The notes beneath the pieces are model-generated. The model was given only the letters and a program-made list of their open reading frames with translations. It did no database searches and was not told the origin of the DNA. Positions 1 to 6,267 of a DNA stretch of 6,275 nt are shown piece by piece. Every line of letters begins with the position of its first letter. Position 1 is the stretch's first letter. Where the stretch lies: contig URQJ01000111.1 in assembly GCA_900549945.1 (NCBI GenBank), forward strand, positions 1 through 6,275. Reading direction: 5' to 3'. The position numbers and the translations under genes are program-made. This DNA comes from an uncultured Oscillospiraceae bacterium (lineage in GTDB: Bacteria; Bacillota; Clostridia; Oscillospirales; Acutalibacteraceae).

Positions 1-9
1 CTGGGGTAC

Positions 10-36
10 AAAAAAGCCGCCGAATGGCGGCTTTTT
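10..36. terminator. Bidirectional intrinsic terminator downstream of gntR
   Basis: A perfect 6-bp hairpin GCCGCC-GAAT-GGCGGC (16-21 with 26-31) is flanked by six A on the left (10-15) and five T on the right (32-36). It can therefore end the leftward gntR transcript, whose stop codon lies just 6 bp away, and also a rightward transcript entering from outside the window. Confidence 0.85.
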
Positions 37-42
37 CATAGG

Positions 43-633
43 CTAGATATTCTTCAGCAGTTCCACAACGAAATCGGCAGCCGCATCGACACTCTGGGAA
101 TCGATGTTTTCCACCATATCGTTCGCTTGAGCGTAGCGAGCCGGTGCATAGCCATCCATGCCAACGAGCGATACGGCCTGCATGCGATGCTTCGCGGCAT
201 AGCTTGCCGGGCTTTCTTTCCAATCGATGGAAGCGCTTGCCAGCTGCACGCCCGACGCCTGAGACGCCTTCTTGATGAAGCGCTTCATGCGAGGCGAGCA
301 TTTAGCCTGCGAGAGGTCGCCTTCACGCTCGAGGTAGGAAAGCGTGCCGCCGCCCAACGCCTCGAGGTTCACGATAACGGCGCCGCGCATTTCGGGCGCA
401 TGCTCGGCGAGGAACGACCCGCGCCCCGGAACGGACTGGATGGCGCCGTCTCGCTCGAGCATGGCGTAGGCTTTCTGAACCGTGTTCGGGTTCACGCCGG
501 CCTGTGCGGCCACCGCACGCACGCTCGGCAGCTGGTCGCCCGGCTTCAAAACGCCGAGCGCCGCGAGCCGCAGAATGCCGTTGTACACCTGCTCGTAGAT
601 GGGAAGCCCGCTTTTGTAATCGATATACAGCAT
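43..633 (-). CDS. GntR-family regulator (YtrA-like wHTH) with an M28-peptidase-like C-terminal tail
   Basis: Predicted cytoplasmic DNA-binding regulator of 196 aa. Residues 1-77 are a typical GntR winged helix: the start MLYIDYKSGLPIYEQ, then LKPGDQLPSVRAVA, the recognition segment VNPNTVQKAYAMLE and the wing GRGSFLA. This is the short-effector (YtrA) layout, but the tail of about 119 aa is longer than usual. The tail is not a known GntR effector domain to my recognition. Its order of motifs (VIVNLEALGGG, a LEREGDL segment, AVSLVGMDG, then RYAQANDMVENID and a final helix FVVELLKNI) resembles the C-terminal half of M28 metallopeptidases. The usual YH histidine is Ala and the expected D of the sDa motif is Pro, so peptidase activity is unlikely. 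I chose ATG 633 because family members start here; GGGAG lies only 3 nt upstream. ATG 636 and an in-frame ATG at 738 are alternatives. It is transcribed alone, divergently from mntP. Its target is not evident; autoregulation is plausible. Confidence 0.85.
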   Translation of the reverse strand: MLYIDYKSGLPIYEQVYNGILRLAALGVLKPGDQLPSVRAVAAQAGVNPNTVQKAYAMLERDGAIQSVPGRGSFLAEHAPEMRGAVIVNLEALGGGTLSYLEREGDLSQAKCSPRMKRFIKKASQASGVQLASASIDWKESPASYAAKHRMQAVSLVGMDGYAPARYAQANDMVENIDSQSVDAAADFVVELLKNI

Positions 634-778
634 CATCTCCCGCAATACCGCGCAGAGAACGCCTTGCCGCTTTGCGTGCACACGCCGCAGGCTCTCGTGC
701 CGCCGCCCCCTGCAAAGCGCCGCAGCCCTTGCGCGCATTTTCTGTGCGTATCGCTCTCCTCCCTTCTCTGTATCATCC

Positions 779-798
779 GTACTATGTGTATTAGTACA
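779..798. promoter_or_regulatory. Candidate GntR operator at the gntR transcription start
   Basis: Two overlapping dyads lie just downstream of the gntR -10 box. One is TGTATTAGTACA (787-798, palindromic except for one symmetric base pair). The other is GTACTA-N7-TAGTAC (779-784 with 792-797, perfect). A third dyad, TACAC/GTGTA (801-805 with 786-790), overlaps the -10. Known YtrA-type operators are AGTGTA...TACACT inverted repeats, and the half-sites here are similar but closer together. A bound regulator would block the promoter, so this is probably autoregulation. The binding itself is inference. Confidence 0.5.
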
Positions 799-803
799 GT
801 TAC

Positions 804-832
804 ACTATAACAAGGTTCCGGCGAATTGTCAA
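804..832 (-). promoter_or_regulatory. SigA-type promoter of gntR
   Basis: Read on the minus strand, a perfect -35 TTGACA (827-832) is followed by a 17-bp spacer and the -10 TATAGT (804-809). Transcription should start near 797. That leaves an untranslated leader of about 160 nt before ATG 633, which contains an unused-looking strong GGGAGGAG (756-763). Confidence 0.85.
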
Positions 833-849
833 GGCTTTTTCGATTTTTC

Positions 850-878
850 TTGACAAGCCCGTGATTCTGTGGTTAAAT
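850..878 (+). promoter_or_regulatory. SigA-type promoter of the mntP riboswitch transcript
   Basis: A perfect -35 TTGACA (850-855), a 17-bp spacer and a weaker -10 TTAAAT (873-878). The predicted start near 885-886 coincides with the first paired bases of the riboswitch aptamer, which supports the assignment. It is back to back with the gntR promoter. Confidence 0.75.
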
Positions 879-885
879 CATAAAT

Positions 886-978
886 ACGGTTAAGGGAGTA
901 GTCGGCGCAATGCGCTGCACGGTCGACACACTTGGGGCGTTTCCCCACGGCTTTGCATGAAATGACGAGACTTATCCG
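886..978 (+). promoter_or_regulatory. yybP-ykoY manganese riboswitch aptamer
   Basis: This RNA leader senses Mn2+ and controls mntP. The family landmarks are visible: GGGAGTAG near the 5' end (894-901), hairpins GCGC-AAT-GCGC (905-915) and GGGG...CCCC (934-946), and the 3' conserved CTTTGCATG and ACGAGAC (951-971). The closing P1 helix pairs CGGTTAAG (887-894) with CTTATCCG (971-978), 7 of 8 pairs. The 3' strand of P1 is also part of the 5' arm of the downstream terminator, so the two structures exclude each other. Metal binding that stabilises P1 would prevent termination, an ON switch as known for this family. Location directly upstream of mntP is the classic context. Confidence 0.9.
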
Positions 979-1015
979 AAAGGCGTTCGCATAGCTTTTC
1001 GGATAAGTCTTTTTT
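968..1015 (+). terminator. Riboswitch-controlled intrinsic terminator
   Basis: A perfect 14-bp stem AGACTTATCCGAAA (968-981) with TTTCGGATAAGTCT (997-1010), extendable inward by three pairs (982-984 with 994-996), is followed by six T (1010-1015). The 5' arm contains the P1 3' strand of the aptamer, so it forms only when the aptamer is not folded, giving early termination at low Mn2+. Confidence 0.92.
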
Positions 1016-1127
1016 GTCTGCCGCGCGCGTATACTCTATTAACGGAAAACGATTCGACCAGCGAAGCGCAGGCGATTCGGCGCGCGGGGCGCAGGCCGGA
1101 GCTAAAAGGAAAGGAACATTGACACAA

Positions 1128-1709
1128 ATGAGTACATGGGAATTGTTTATTTTGGCGGTCGGCCTCTCGATGGATGCCTTCGCCGTATCGGTATGTAAGG
1201 GGCTTTCGGTCAAAAAGCTGCGGCCGAAGCACATGCTGATCGCCGGCCTGTATTTCGGCGGCTTTCAGGCGCTGATGCCGCTTCTCGGCTATCTTCTCGG
1301 CGTGCAGTTTCAGTCTCTCATCCAGAGCTTCGATCACTGGATCGCCTTCGTGCTGCTCGCCTTGATCGGCGCGAGCATGATCAAGGAATCGCGCGAATGC
1401 GCCGACGAGCTCAACGATTCCTTCAGCTTCAAGACCATGCTGCCGCTCGCGGTCGCGACCAGCATTGACGCGCTCGCCGTCGGCGTGACCTTCGCGTTTT
1501 TGCAGGTGAACATCGTCCCCGCCGTCAGCTTTATCGGCGTGACGACCTTCATCCTCGCGGCTGTCGGCATCCGCATCGGCAACATCTTCGGCGCGAAGTA
1601 CAAGTCGCGCGCGGAGCTGCTCGGCGGCATCGTGCTGATTTTGATGGGCCTGAAGATCCTGCTCGAGCATCTCGGCGTTTTCGATTGGCTCGGCGCGCTG
1701 TTCGCGTGA
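1128..1709 (+). CDS. mntP: Manganese efflux pump MntP
   Basis: Inner-membrane exporter of 193 aa (E. coli MntP is 188 aa) that lowers intracellular Mn2+. The protein is hydrophobic, with about six membrane segments in two homologous halves. Each half carries the family signature with a conserved aspartate: [10 protein letters not shown] (D16) in the first membrane segment and [14 protein letters not shown] (D114) in the fourth. A short hydrophilic loop (about residues 86-101, [10 protein letters not shown]) separates the halves, and GIRIGNIFG (147-155) precedes the last helices. The ATG at 1128 gives the family N-terminus [18 protein letters not shown]. An in-frame TTG at 1119, with AAGGA 8 nt upstream, has the better ribosome-binding spacing and would add MTQ, so the true start may be there. 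Control by the upstream Mn2+ riboswitch supports the function. The gene is monocistronic and ends at a terminator. Confidence 0.93.
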   Translation: MSTWELFILAVGLSMDAFAVSVCKGLSVKKLRPKHMLIAGLYFGGFQALMPLLGYLLGVQFQSLIQSFDHWIAFVLLALIGASMIKESRECADELNDSFSFKTMLPLAVATSIDALAVGVTFAFLQVNIVPAVSFIGVTTFILAAVGIRIGNIFGAKYKSRAELLGGIVLILMGLKILLEHLGVFDWLGALFA

Positions 1710-1749
1710 GCCGCACATAAACGGATATTTTAAGAGGTTACATACAACG

Positions 1750-1793
1750 AAAGGCGCCTGCCCTCCGGTTTTCCGGGAGGCAGGCGCCTTTTT
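1750..1793 (+). terminator. Intrinsic terminator of mntP, between convergent genes
   Basis: A long GC-rich hairpin: AAAGGCGCCTGCC (1750-1762) pairs perfectly with GGCAGGCGCCTTT (1779-1791). The inner part CTCCGG/CCGGGA is imperfectly paired around a TTTT loop, and five T follow (1789-1793). For thrS arriving from the right the U-tract is only three bases, so it may act on that strand less efficiently. No other clear thrS terminator is visible between 1794 and 1849. Confidence 0.88.
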
Positions 1794-1849
1794 ACCGTAT
1801 TCGGATATCTTCGCTTTCAGCCGCGCCGATCACCGGCCGCCGAAAAACG

Positions 1850-3754
1850 TTACTGGATTTCCTTGTTGTCGCGCTCGGGCACGGCCTTTTCGAGGAACGC
1901 CTCGACCGTCATCGCGCCGAGATCGCCGCCCTTGTACTGGCGCACGGCGACGGTGCGGTTCTCGACGTCGCGGTCGCCGACGACGAGCATGTACGGCGTT
2001 TTCTGCATCTGCGCCTCGCGGATCTTATAGCCGATCTTCTCGCTGCGGGCATCGATCTCGCAGCGGAAGCCCTGCGCCTCGAGCTTTTCCTTGACCTCCT
2101 CGAGGTACGGGATGTGGCGGTCGGCGATCGGCAGCAGGCGGATCTGTACGGGCGCGAGCCACAGCGGGAACGCGCCGGCAAAGTGCTCGGTGATGACGCC
2201 GATGAAGCGCTCGATCGAGCCGAGCACCACGCGGTGGATCATGACCGGGCGGTGGCGCTCGCCGTCCGCGCCGACATACTCGAGGTCAAAGCGCTCGGGC
2301 ATCTGCATATCGAGCTGGATCGTGCCGCACTGCCACGTGCGGCCGAGCGAATCCGCCAGATGGAAATCGAGCTTCGGACCGTAGAACGCGCCGTCGCCCT
2401 CGTTGATGACGTAGTCCTTGCCCATCTCGGTGACGGCCTGCTTCAGCGTTTCGGTTGCAAAATCCCACGTTTCCTTTTCGCCTATGTGATCCTCCGGCAT
2501 CGTGGAAACCTCGATCTGGTATTTAAGGCCGAACACGGAGTAAACCTCGTCGAACAGCTTGACGACGCTTTGGATTTCGTCCTTCATCTGCTCTTCCGTC
2601 ATAAAAACGTGCGCGTCATCCTGCGTGAAGCAGCGCACGCGGAAGAGGCCGTGGAGCGTGCCGGAAAGCTCGTGGCGGTGCACAAGGCCCAGCTCACCCA
2701 CGCGCATCGGCAGGTCGCGGTAAGAATGCGGCTCCGCCTTGTAGACCAGCATGCCGCCGGGGCAGTTCATCGGCTTTACGCCGAACGGCACATCGTCGAT
2801 CACCGTCGTGTACATGTTGTCCTTATAGTGATCCCAGTGGCCGGAGCGCTCCCACAGCCCGCGGTTCAGCAGAATCGGCGTGGAAATCTCCACATAGCCG
2901 TAGCGCTTGTGCACCTCGCGCCAGTAGTCGATCAGCGTGTTCTTGAGCACCATGCCCTTCGGCAGGAAGAACGGGAAGCCCGGGCCCTCCTCGGTGAGCA
3001 TGAACAGGCCGAGGTCGCGGCCGAGCTTGCGGTGGTCGCGCTTCTTTGCCTCCTCGATCATCGCGAGGTGCTCTTCGAGCGCGCTCTGCTTCGGGAACGA
3101 AACGCCGTAGATGCGCTGGAGCATCTTATTCTTCGCGTCGCCGCGCCAGTACGCGCCGGTGATCGACGTGAGCTTCACGGCCTTGACGCAGCCGGTGCTG
3201 AGCAGGTGCGGGCCTGCGCAGAGATCTGTGAAATCGCCCTGCGCGTAGAAGGAGATCTGCTCGCCCCCCTCGGCGTGCTCCTCGATCAGCTCCTGCTTAT
3301 ACGGCTGGCCGGCCATCTTCTCCATGGCCTGCGCCGCCGGCAGCTCGAAACGCTCGAGCGCGATATTTTCCTTGATAATCTTCTTCATCTCGGCCTCGAT
3401 TTTCTCGAGATCTTCGCCGGCAATCGGCGTCTCGAAATCGAAGTCGTAGTAGAAGCCGTTGTCCACCGCAGGGCCGATTGCGAACTTTGTGCCCGGGTAC
3501 AGGCGGCAGACCGCCTGCGCGAGAATGTGAGAGGTGGTGTGCCAGTAGGCCTTTTTGCCGTCCGTATCGTCAAACGTGAGGATCTCCACCTCGCAGTCCT
3601 CCGTGAGCGGCGTGCGCAGGTCGCACACCTTTCCATTTACGCGCGCGGCGCACGCGGCCTTGTAAAGCCCCATGCCGATGCTCTTCGCGACCTCCGCCAC
3701 ACAGACGCCGCTTTCAAATTCCTTTTCGCTGCCCTTGAGATTGACTTGAATCAT
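1850..3754 (-). CDS. thrS: Threonyl-tRNA synthetase
   Basis: Cytoplasmic class II enzyme (634 aa, normal length) that activates threonine with ATP and charges tRNA-Thr. Domains in order: TGS domain (about 1-61), editing domain with the four key residues H72 and H76 (HTTSH) plus C179 and H183 (DLCAGPH), catalytic core (about 240-530) and anticodon-binding domain (about 535-634, with ARSEKIGYKIREAQ). The active-site zinc ligands are C331 (NCPGG), H382 (DDAHVF) and H507 (MIHRVV). The motif 2 arginine is R360 (HRHELSG) and the motif 3 arginine is R516 (GSIERFIG). All are intact, so the enzyme should be active and proofread serine. The start ATG at 3754 has AAAGGA 7 nt upstream. It is transcribed alone from its own promoter through a T-box leader, divergent from rny and convergent with mntP. 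Confidence 0.98.
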   Translation of the reverse strand: MIQVNLKGSEKEFESGVCVAEVAKSIGMGLYKAACAARVNGKVCDLRTPLTEDCEVEILTFDDTDGKKAYWHTTSHILAQAVCRLYPGTKFAIGPAVDNGFYYDFDFETPIAGEDLEKIEAEMKKIIKENIALERFELPAAQAMEKMAGQPYKQELIEEHAEGGEQISFYAQGDFTDLCAGPHLLSTGCVKAVKLTSITGAYWRGDAKNKMLQRIYGVSFPKQSALEEHLAMIEEAKKRDHRKLGRDLGLFMLTEEGPGFPFFLPKGMVLKNTLIDYWREVHKRYGYVEISTPILLNRGLWERSGHWDHYKDNMYTTVIDDVPFGVKPMNCPGGMLVYKAEPHSYRDLPMRVGELGLVHRHELSGTLHGLFRVRCFTQDDAHVFMTEEQMKDEIQSVVKLFDEVYSVFGLKYQIEVSTMPEDHIGEKETWDFATETLKQAVTEMGKDYVINEGDGAFYGPKLDFHLADSLGRTWQCGTIQLDMQMPERFDLEYVGADGERHRPVMIHRVVLGSIERFIGVITEHFAGAFPLWLAPVQIRLLPIADRHIPYLEEVKEKLEAQGFRCEIDARSEKIGYKIREAQMQKTPYMLVVGDRDVENRTVAVRQYKGGDLGAMTVEAFLEKAVPERDNKEIQ

Positions 3755-3801
3755 AGCTTTTTCCTTTCCGCTTATTCCCTCTTCAAAATAAGCTCAGAGA
3801 T

Positions 3802-3840
3802 AAAAAACGCCCCGAAATCCCTCAGCGGGACTTCGGGGCG
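3802..3840 (-). terminator. T-box-controlled intrinsic terminator of the thrS leader
   Basis: On the minus strand a 14-bp stem CGCCCCGAAGTCCC with GGGATTTCGGGGCG (3827-3840 with 3808-3821, one G-U pair) and a 5-nt loop is followed by six T (3802-3807). Its 5' arm contains CCCGAA, which is needed for the antiterminator, so the two folds are exclusive. Confidence 0.93.
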
Positions 3841-4061
3841 GCATTGCGCGATTCCACCCGAATTCATGCGCGCCGGACCCCCGGCACCTCGCACCTCATT
3901 CGCTGCCTTAACGCGGCAAAACGTCCGCCTTCAGGGGCACAGCCCGGTTCGGCGGCGGCTCCGAGGCGGTTTTCCGCATTCTCTCCTGCGGGGGCTTTCA
4001 GCCGGCGGCCCCTGCTCTCTGAAAGAAGCGCCGAATAGCGGACGTCCTCTTCTGCACCGTT
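3802..4061 (-). promoter_or_regulatory. T-box riboswitch (tRNA-Thr-sensing leader) of thrS
   Basis: Leader of about 260 nt that reads uncharged tRNA-Thr and relieves termination before thrS. On the minus strand the T-box landmarks appear in order: GAAGAGGA, AGAGAGC followed by a distal hairpin (GCAGGGGC with GCCCCCGC), GGAAAACCGCCTCGGAGC, CGTTA (3909-3913), a stem III hairpin GCCGG-N4-CCGGC (3872-3885) and the T-box GGGTGGAATCGCGC (3846-3859). Aligned on the conserved GAAA...GGAGC, the specifier is ACC (3968-3970), a Thr codon. The bulge UGGA could pair with an acceptor end UCCA (discriminator U). The antiterminator helix TTCGGG (3857-3862) with CCCGAA (3832-3837) uses bases that are also in the terminator stem. 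Confidence 0.93.
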
Positions 4062-4067
4062 TTGTTC

Positions 4068-4096
4068 ATACTAGCACCGTTTTAAAAAAATGTCAA
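4068..4096 (-). promoter_or_regulatory. SigA-type promoter of thrS
   Basis: On the minus strand a perfect -35 TTGACA (4091-4096), a 17-bp spacer and the -10 TAGTAT (4068-4073). The predicted start is near 4061, giving about 300 nt of leader before thrS. The spacer and the start region each carry one copy of the direct repeat AAAACGGTGC. Confidence 0.88.
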
Positions 4097-4104
4097 CACC
4101 CCGC

Positions 4105-4143
4105 GCCGGATTTTTTCCGGAGCGGCGGGCAAAAAAATCCGGC
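4105..4143. repeat. 12-bp perfect inverted repeat with A/T tracts upstream of the thrS promoter
   Basis: GCCGGATTTTTT (4105-4116) and AAAAAATCCGGC (4132-4143) form perfect arms around a 15-bp GC-rich centre. The site begins 8 bp upstream of the thrS -35 and lies outside both predicted transcripts, so it would act as DNA rather than RNA. No T-run follows a hairpin in the right place for a terminator. Function unknown; an operator is possible. Confidence 0.55.
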
Positions 4144-4204
4144 TTATTTTCTGCATATTTGTCGGAAGTGTGAATATTCTGAAAAGAAGCTTTTCAATTT
4201 TCAG

Positions 4205-4233
4205 TTGACATATGGCATGAAAAGATATAAAAT
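4205..4233 (+). promoter_or_regulatory. SigA-type promoter of rny
   Basis: A perfect -35 TTGACA (4205-4210), a 17-bp spacer and the -10 TAAAAT (4228-4233). The predicted start is near 4240, leaving about 108 nt of leader. That leader contains a 6-bp hairpin GCGCAT-TTTG-ATGCGC (4251-4266). The AT-rich upstream DNA has two nested dyads (4179-4204). Confidence 0.85.
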
Positions 4234-4348
4234 TGTAATCGGAATGATATGCGCATTTTGATGCGCCGTCGTTTCGCAGGGATTAACGCACCCTGTCTGC
4301 GATCTGATTTTTGAAAATAAAATAAAAACCTAGCAAAGGAGGTGCCCA

Positions 4349-5911
4349 ATGCCACAACTTCCCATTTGGCTGTGTATTCTCATTGCCGTTCTGGCTGCCG
4401 CCGCGTGCGGTGCAGTCGCTTTCTTTGCGGGTGTGAACCATCGAAAGAAAGTTGCTGAGGACGCGATCGGCGGAGCGGAACAGGAGGCCAAGCGCATCGT
4501 CAGCGACGCGATCAAAACCGCGGAAGCGAAGAAGAAGGAAATGGTGCTCGAGGGCAAAGACGAGATCCATCGCCTGCGCAACGAATCCGAGCGCGAGCTG
4601 AACGACCGCCGCAAGGAAATCCAGCGGCAGGAGCGCCGGCTCTCCCAAAAGGAAGAGTCGCTCGACAAGAAAATCGAGAACGTCGAAAACAAGGAGAACG
4701 CCGTCGATTCCAAAATGCGCAAGGCGGAGGATCGCCTGAAAGAGGCGGAATCCGTCAAAAAGAGCCAGATCGACATGCTCGAAAGAATCTCCTCGTTCAC
4801 CGTGGATCAGGCAAAAGACTATCTCTTGAAGCTCCTCGAGGATGAGCTCGTCCACGAGAAGGCCATCAAGGTGATGGAGTACGAACAGCAGACAAAAGAA
4901 GAGTCCGACAAATTGGCGCGCGAGATCATCTCCCTCGCCATCCAGCGCTGCGCCGCCGACCATGTTTCGGAGGCCGCCATCAGCGTTGTGCCGCTGCCCA
5001 ACGACGAAATGAAGGGCAGGATTATCGGACGCGAGGGCCGCAATATCCGGGCAATCGAACAGCTGACCGGAGTGGACCTGATTATCGATGACACACCCGA
5101 GGCCATCACGCTCTCGAGCTTTGAGCCCGTGCGGCGCGAGGTCGCCAGAATTGCCCTCGAAAGGCTGATTTCGGACGGACGCATCCATCCGACCAGAATC
5201 GAGGAAACCATTGAGAAAGCCCGCCGCGAGGTTGATGCCACCATCAAAGCCGAGGGCGAGCGCGCCGTGCTTGCCGCCGGCGTAAACGGCGTTCATCACG
5301 AGCTTGTCAAGCTGCTGGGCCGGTTGCGTTACCGCACCAGCTATGGCCAGAACGTGCTGAACCACTCCCTCGAGGTCTCATACCTTGCCGGTATGATGGC
5401 TTCCGAATTGGGCCTTGACCCCACCGTTGCACGCAGAGCCGGTCTTCTGCACGACATCGGCAAGGCGCTCGACCATGAGATCGAGGGCTCGCATGTCGAA
5501 ATCGGCGTTGACGTTGCAAGAAAGTACAAGGAAAGCGAGGCCGTTATCCACGCGATTGCCGCCCACCACGGCGACATCGAAGCCAAAACGGTCATTGCCT
5601 GCCTCGTGCAGGCAGCCGATGCCATTTCCGCCGCGCGTCCCGGCGCAAGACGGGAGAACATCGAAAACTACATCAAGCGTCTCGAAAAGCTCGAGGCCGT
5701 GGCCGCATCGTTCAACGGTGTCGACCGCTGCTACGCCATTCAGGCGGGCCGCGAGATCCGCGTGATGGTGAAGCCCGAAGTGATCAACGATGAGAAAATG
5801 ACGCTGCTCGCCCGCGACATCTGCAAGAAGATCGAGGAGGATCTCGAGTATCCGGGTCAGATCAAGGTGAATATGATCCGTGAAAGCAGAGCGGTCGACT
5901 TCGCGAAATAA
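4349..5911 (+). CDS. rny: Ribonuclease Y
   Basis: Membrane-anchored endoribonuclease that starts mRNA decay in Bacillota; 520 aa, a normal full length for the family. Residues about 5-28 are one N-terminal membrane segment ([20 protein letters not shown]). A long charged coiled coil follows (about 35-195, rich in K/E/R). A KH RNA-binding domain comes next (about 210-275) with the loop [12 protein letters not shown] (GREG at 227-230). The HD domain (about 335-430) carries the metal and catalytic residues H339 (LNHSLEV), H368-D369 ([12 protein letters not shown]) and D424 (QAADAIS). The C-terminal domain ends about residue 520. The start ATG has an excellent AAAGGAGG 6 nt upstream. It is expressed from its own promoter, divergent from thrS, and followed by terminators, so it is probably monocistronic. 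Confidence 0.98.
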   Translation: MPQLPIWLCILIAVLAAAACGAVAFFAGVNHRKKVAEDAIGGAEQEAKRIVSDAIKTAEAKKKEMVLEGKDEIHRLRNESERELNDRRKEIQRQERRLSQKEESLDKKIENVENKENAVDSKMRKAEDRLKEAESVKKSQIDMLERISSFTVDQAKDYLLKLLEDELVHEKAIKVMEYEQQTKEESDKLAREIISLAIQRCAADHVSEAAISVVPLPNDEMKGRIIGREGRNIRAIEQLTGVDLIIDDTPEAITLSSFEPVRREVARIALERLISDGRIHPTRIEETIEKARREVDATIKAEGERAVLAAGVNGVHHELVKLLGRLRYRTSYGQNVLNHSLEVSYLAGMMASELGLDPTVARRAGLLHDIGKALDHEIEGSHVEIGVDVARKYKESEAVIHAIAAHHGDIEAKTVIACLVQAADAISAARPGARRENIENYIKRLEKLEAVAASFNGVDRCYAIQAGREIRVMVKPEVINDEKMTLLARDICKKIEEDLEYPGQIKVNMIRESRAVDFAK

Positions 5912-5947
5912 CATAACCGTCACCAAAACTCAAAACGAAATCACATG

Positions 5948-5978
5948 AAAAGCCCTCGGCCTGCGCCGGGGGCTTTTT
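5948..5978 (+). terminator. Intrinsic terminator of rny
   Basis: Stem AAAGCCCTCGGC (5949-5960) with GCCGGGGGCTTT (5965-5976), one T-G pair and a CTGC loop, then five T (5974-5978). It lies 37 bp after the rny stop codon. Confidence 0.92.
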
Positions 5979-6013
5979 GTCGTCCCGCACAGAATCTCCC
6001 GTCTCGCCTCTGT

Positions 6014-6035
6014 CTGCCCCGCAGGCAGTTTTTTT
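6014..6035 (+). terminator. Possible second (back-up) terminator after rny
   Basis: A short perfect hairpin CTGCC-CCGCA-GGCAG (6014-6028) is directly followed by seven T (6029-6035). The 5-bp stem is weak, but the T-tract is strong. It would catch read-through from the first terminator 36 bp upstream. Confidence 0.5.
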
Positions 6036-6267
6036 GGCTTTCCGCCCGATCACGGCCTTACCGCTTTCCCACCCATCCGTCTCCCTTCTCCGCCGCTCCC
6101 ACAAGCACCTCCGATTTGGAACGAAGCCGAGTATGTCTTTCCATCTATAGTGCGCCGGCCTTTTCCTGTAAAATCGGACGCATTTTCCTGATTCTCTGAA
6201 TATGCCGCTGTACCCGTTCGAAAGATGTAGGACGGATTTTGCGGACATTCAAAATAAAAAAGAATGT
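6036..6267. other. Gene-free stretch before an off-window gene
   Basis: I see no convincing coding region here: open frames on both strands are short, have no ribosome-binding site and no recognisable motif. TATAGT (6146-6151) and TAAAAT (6169-6174) resemble -10 boxes, but neither has a good -35 at the right distance. An inverted repeat ACATTC-N11-GAATGT (6245-6250 with 6262-6267) lies just before the final ribosome-binding site. Confidence 0.5.

Noticed and set aside
127..810. A 227-codon plus-strand open frame opposite gntR
   Set aside because: It overlaps the regulator and its promoter/operator; Arg/Ala/His-rich shadow composition, no motif.
1030..1035. TATACT as the -10 of a second mntP promoter that would bypass the riboswitch
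   Set aside because: No acceptable -35 at 16-18 bp (the region is the terminator's 3' arm and T-tract).
972..1718. A 248-codon minus-strand open frame opposite mntP
   Set aside because: Charged Asp/Glu/Arg-rich product typical of the antisense of membrane-protein codons; it also covers the riboswitch terminator.
2114..4261. A 715-codon open frame on the plus strand, antisense to thrS and its leader
   Set aside because: It mirrors the codon bias of thrS, shows no domain, runs through the T-box leader and promoter, and has no ribosome-binding site. Threonyl-tRNA synthetase on the other strand is certain.
4283..5365. A 360-codon open frame on the minus strand opposite rny
   Set aside because: Low-complexity hydrophobic product explained by the antisense of the RNase Y coiled coil and KH region; no start signal or family motif.
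5862..6248. A 128-codon minus-strand open frame at the right end
   Set aside because: It overlaps the end of rny and both terminators, with no ribosome-binding site and no recognisable fold.
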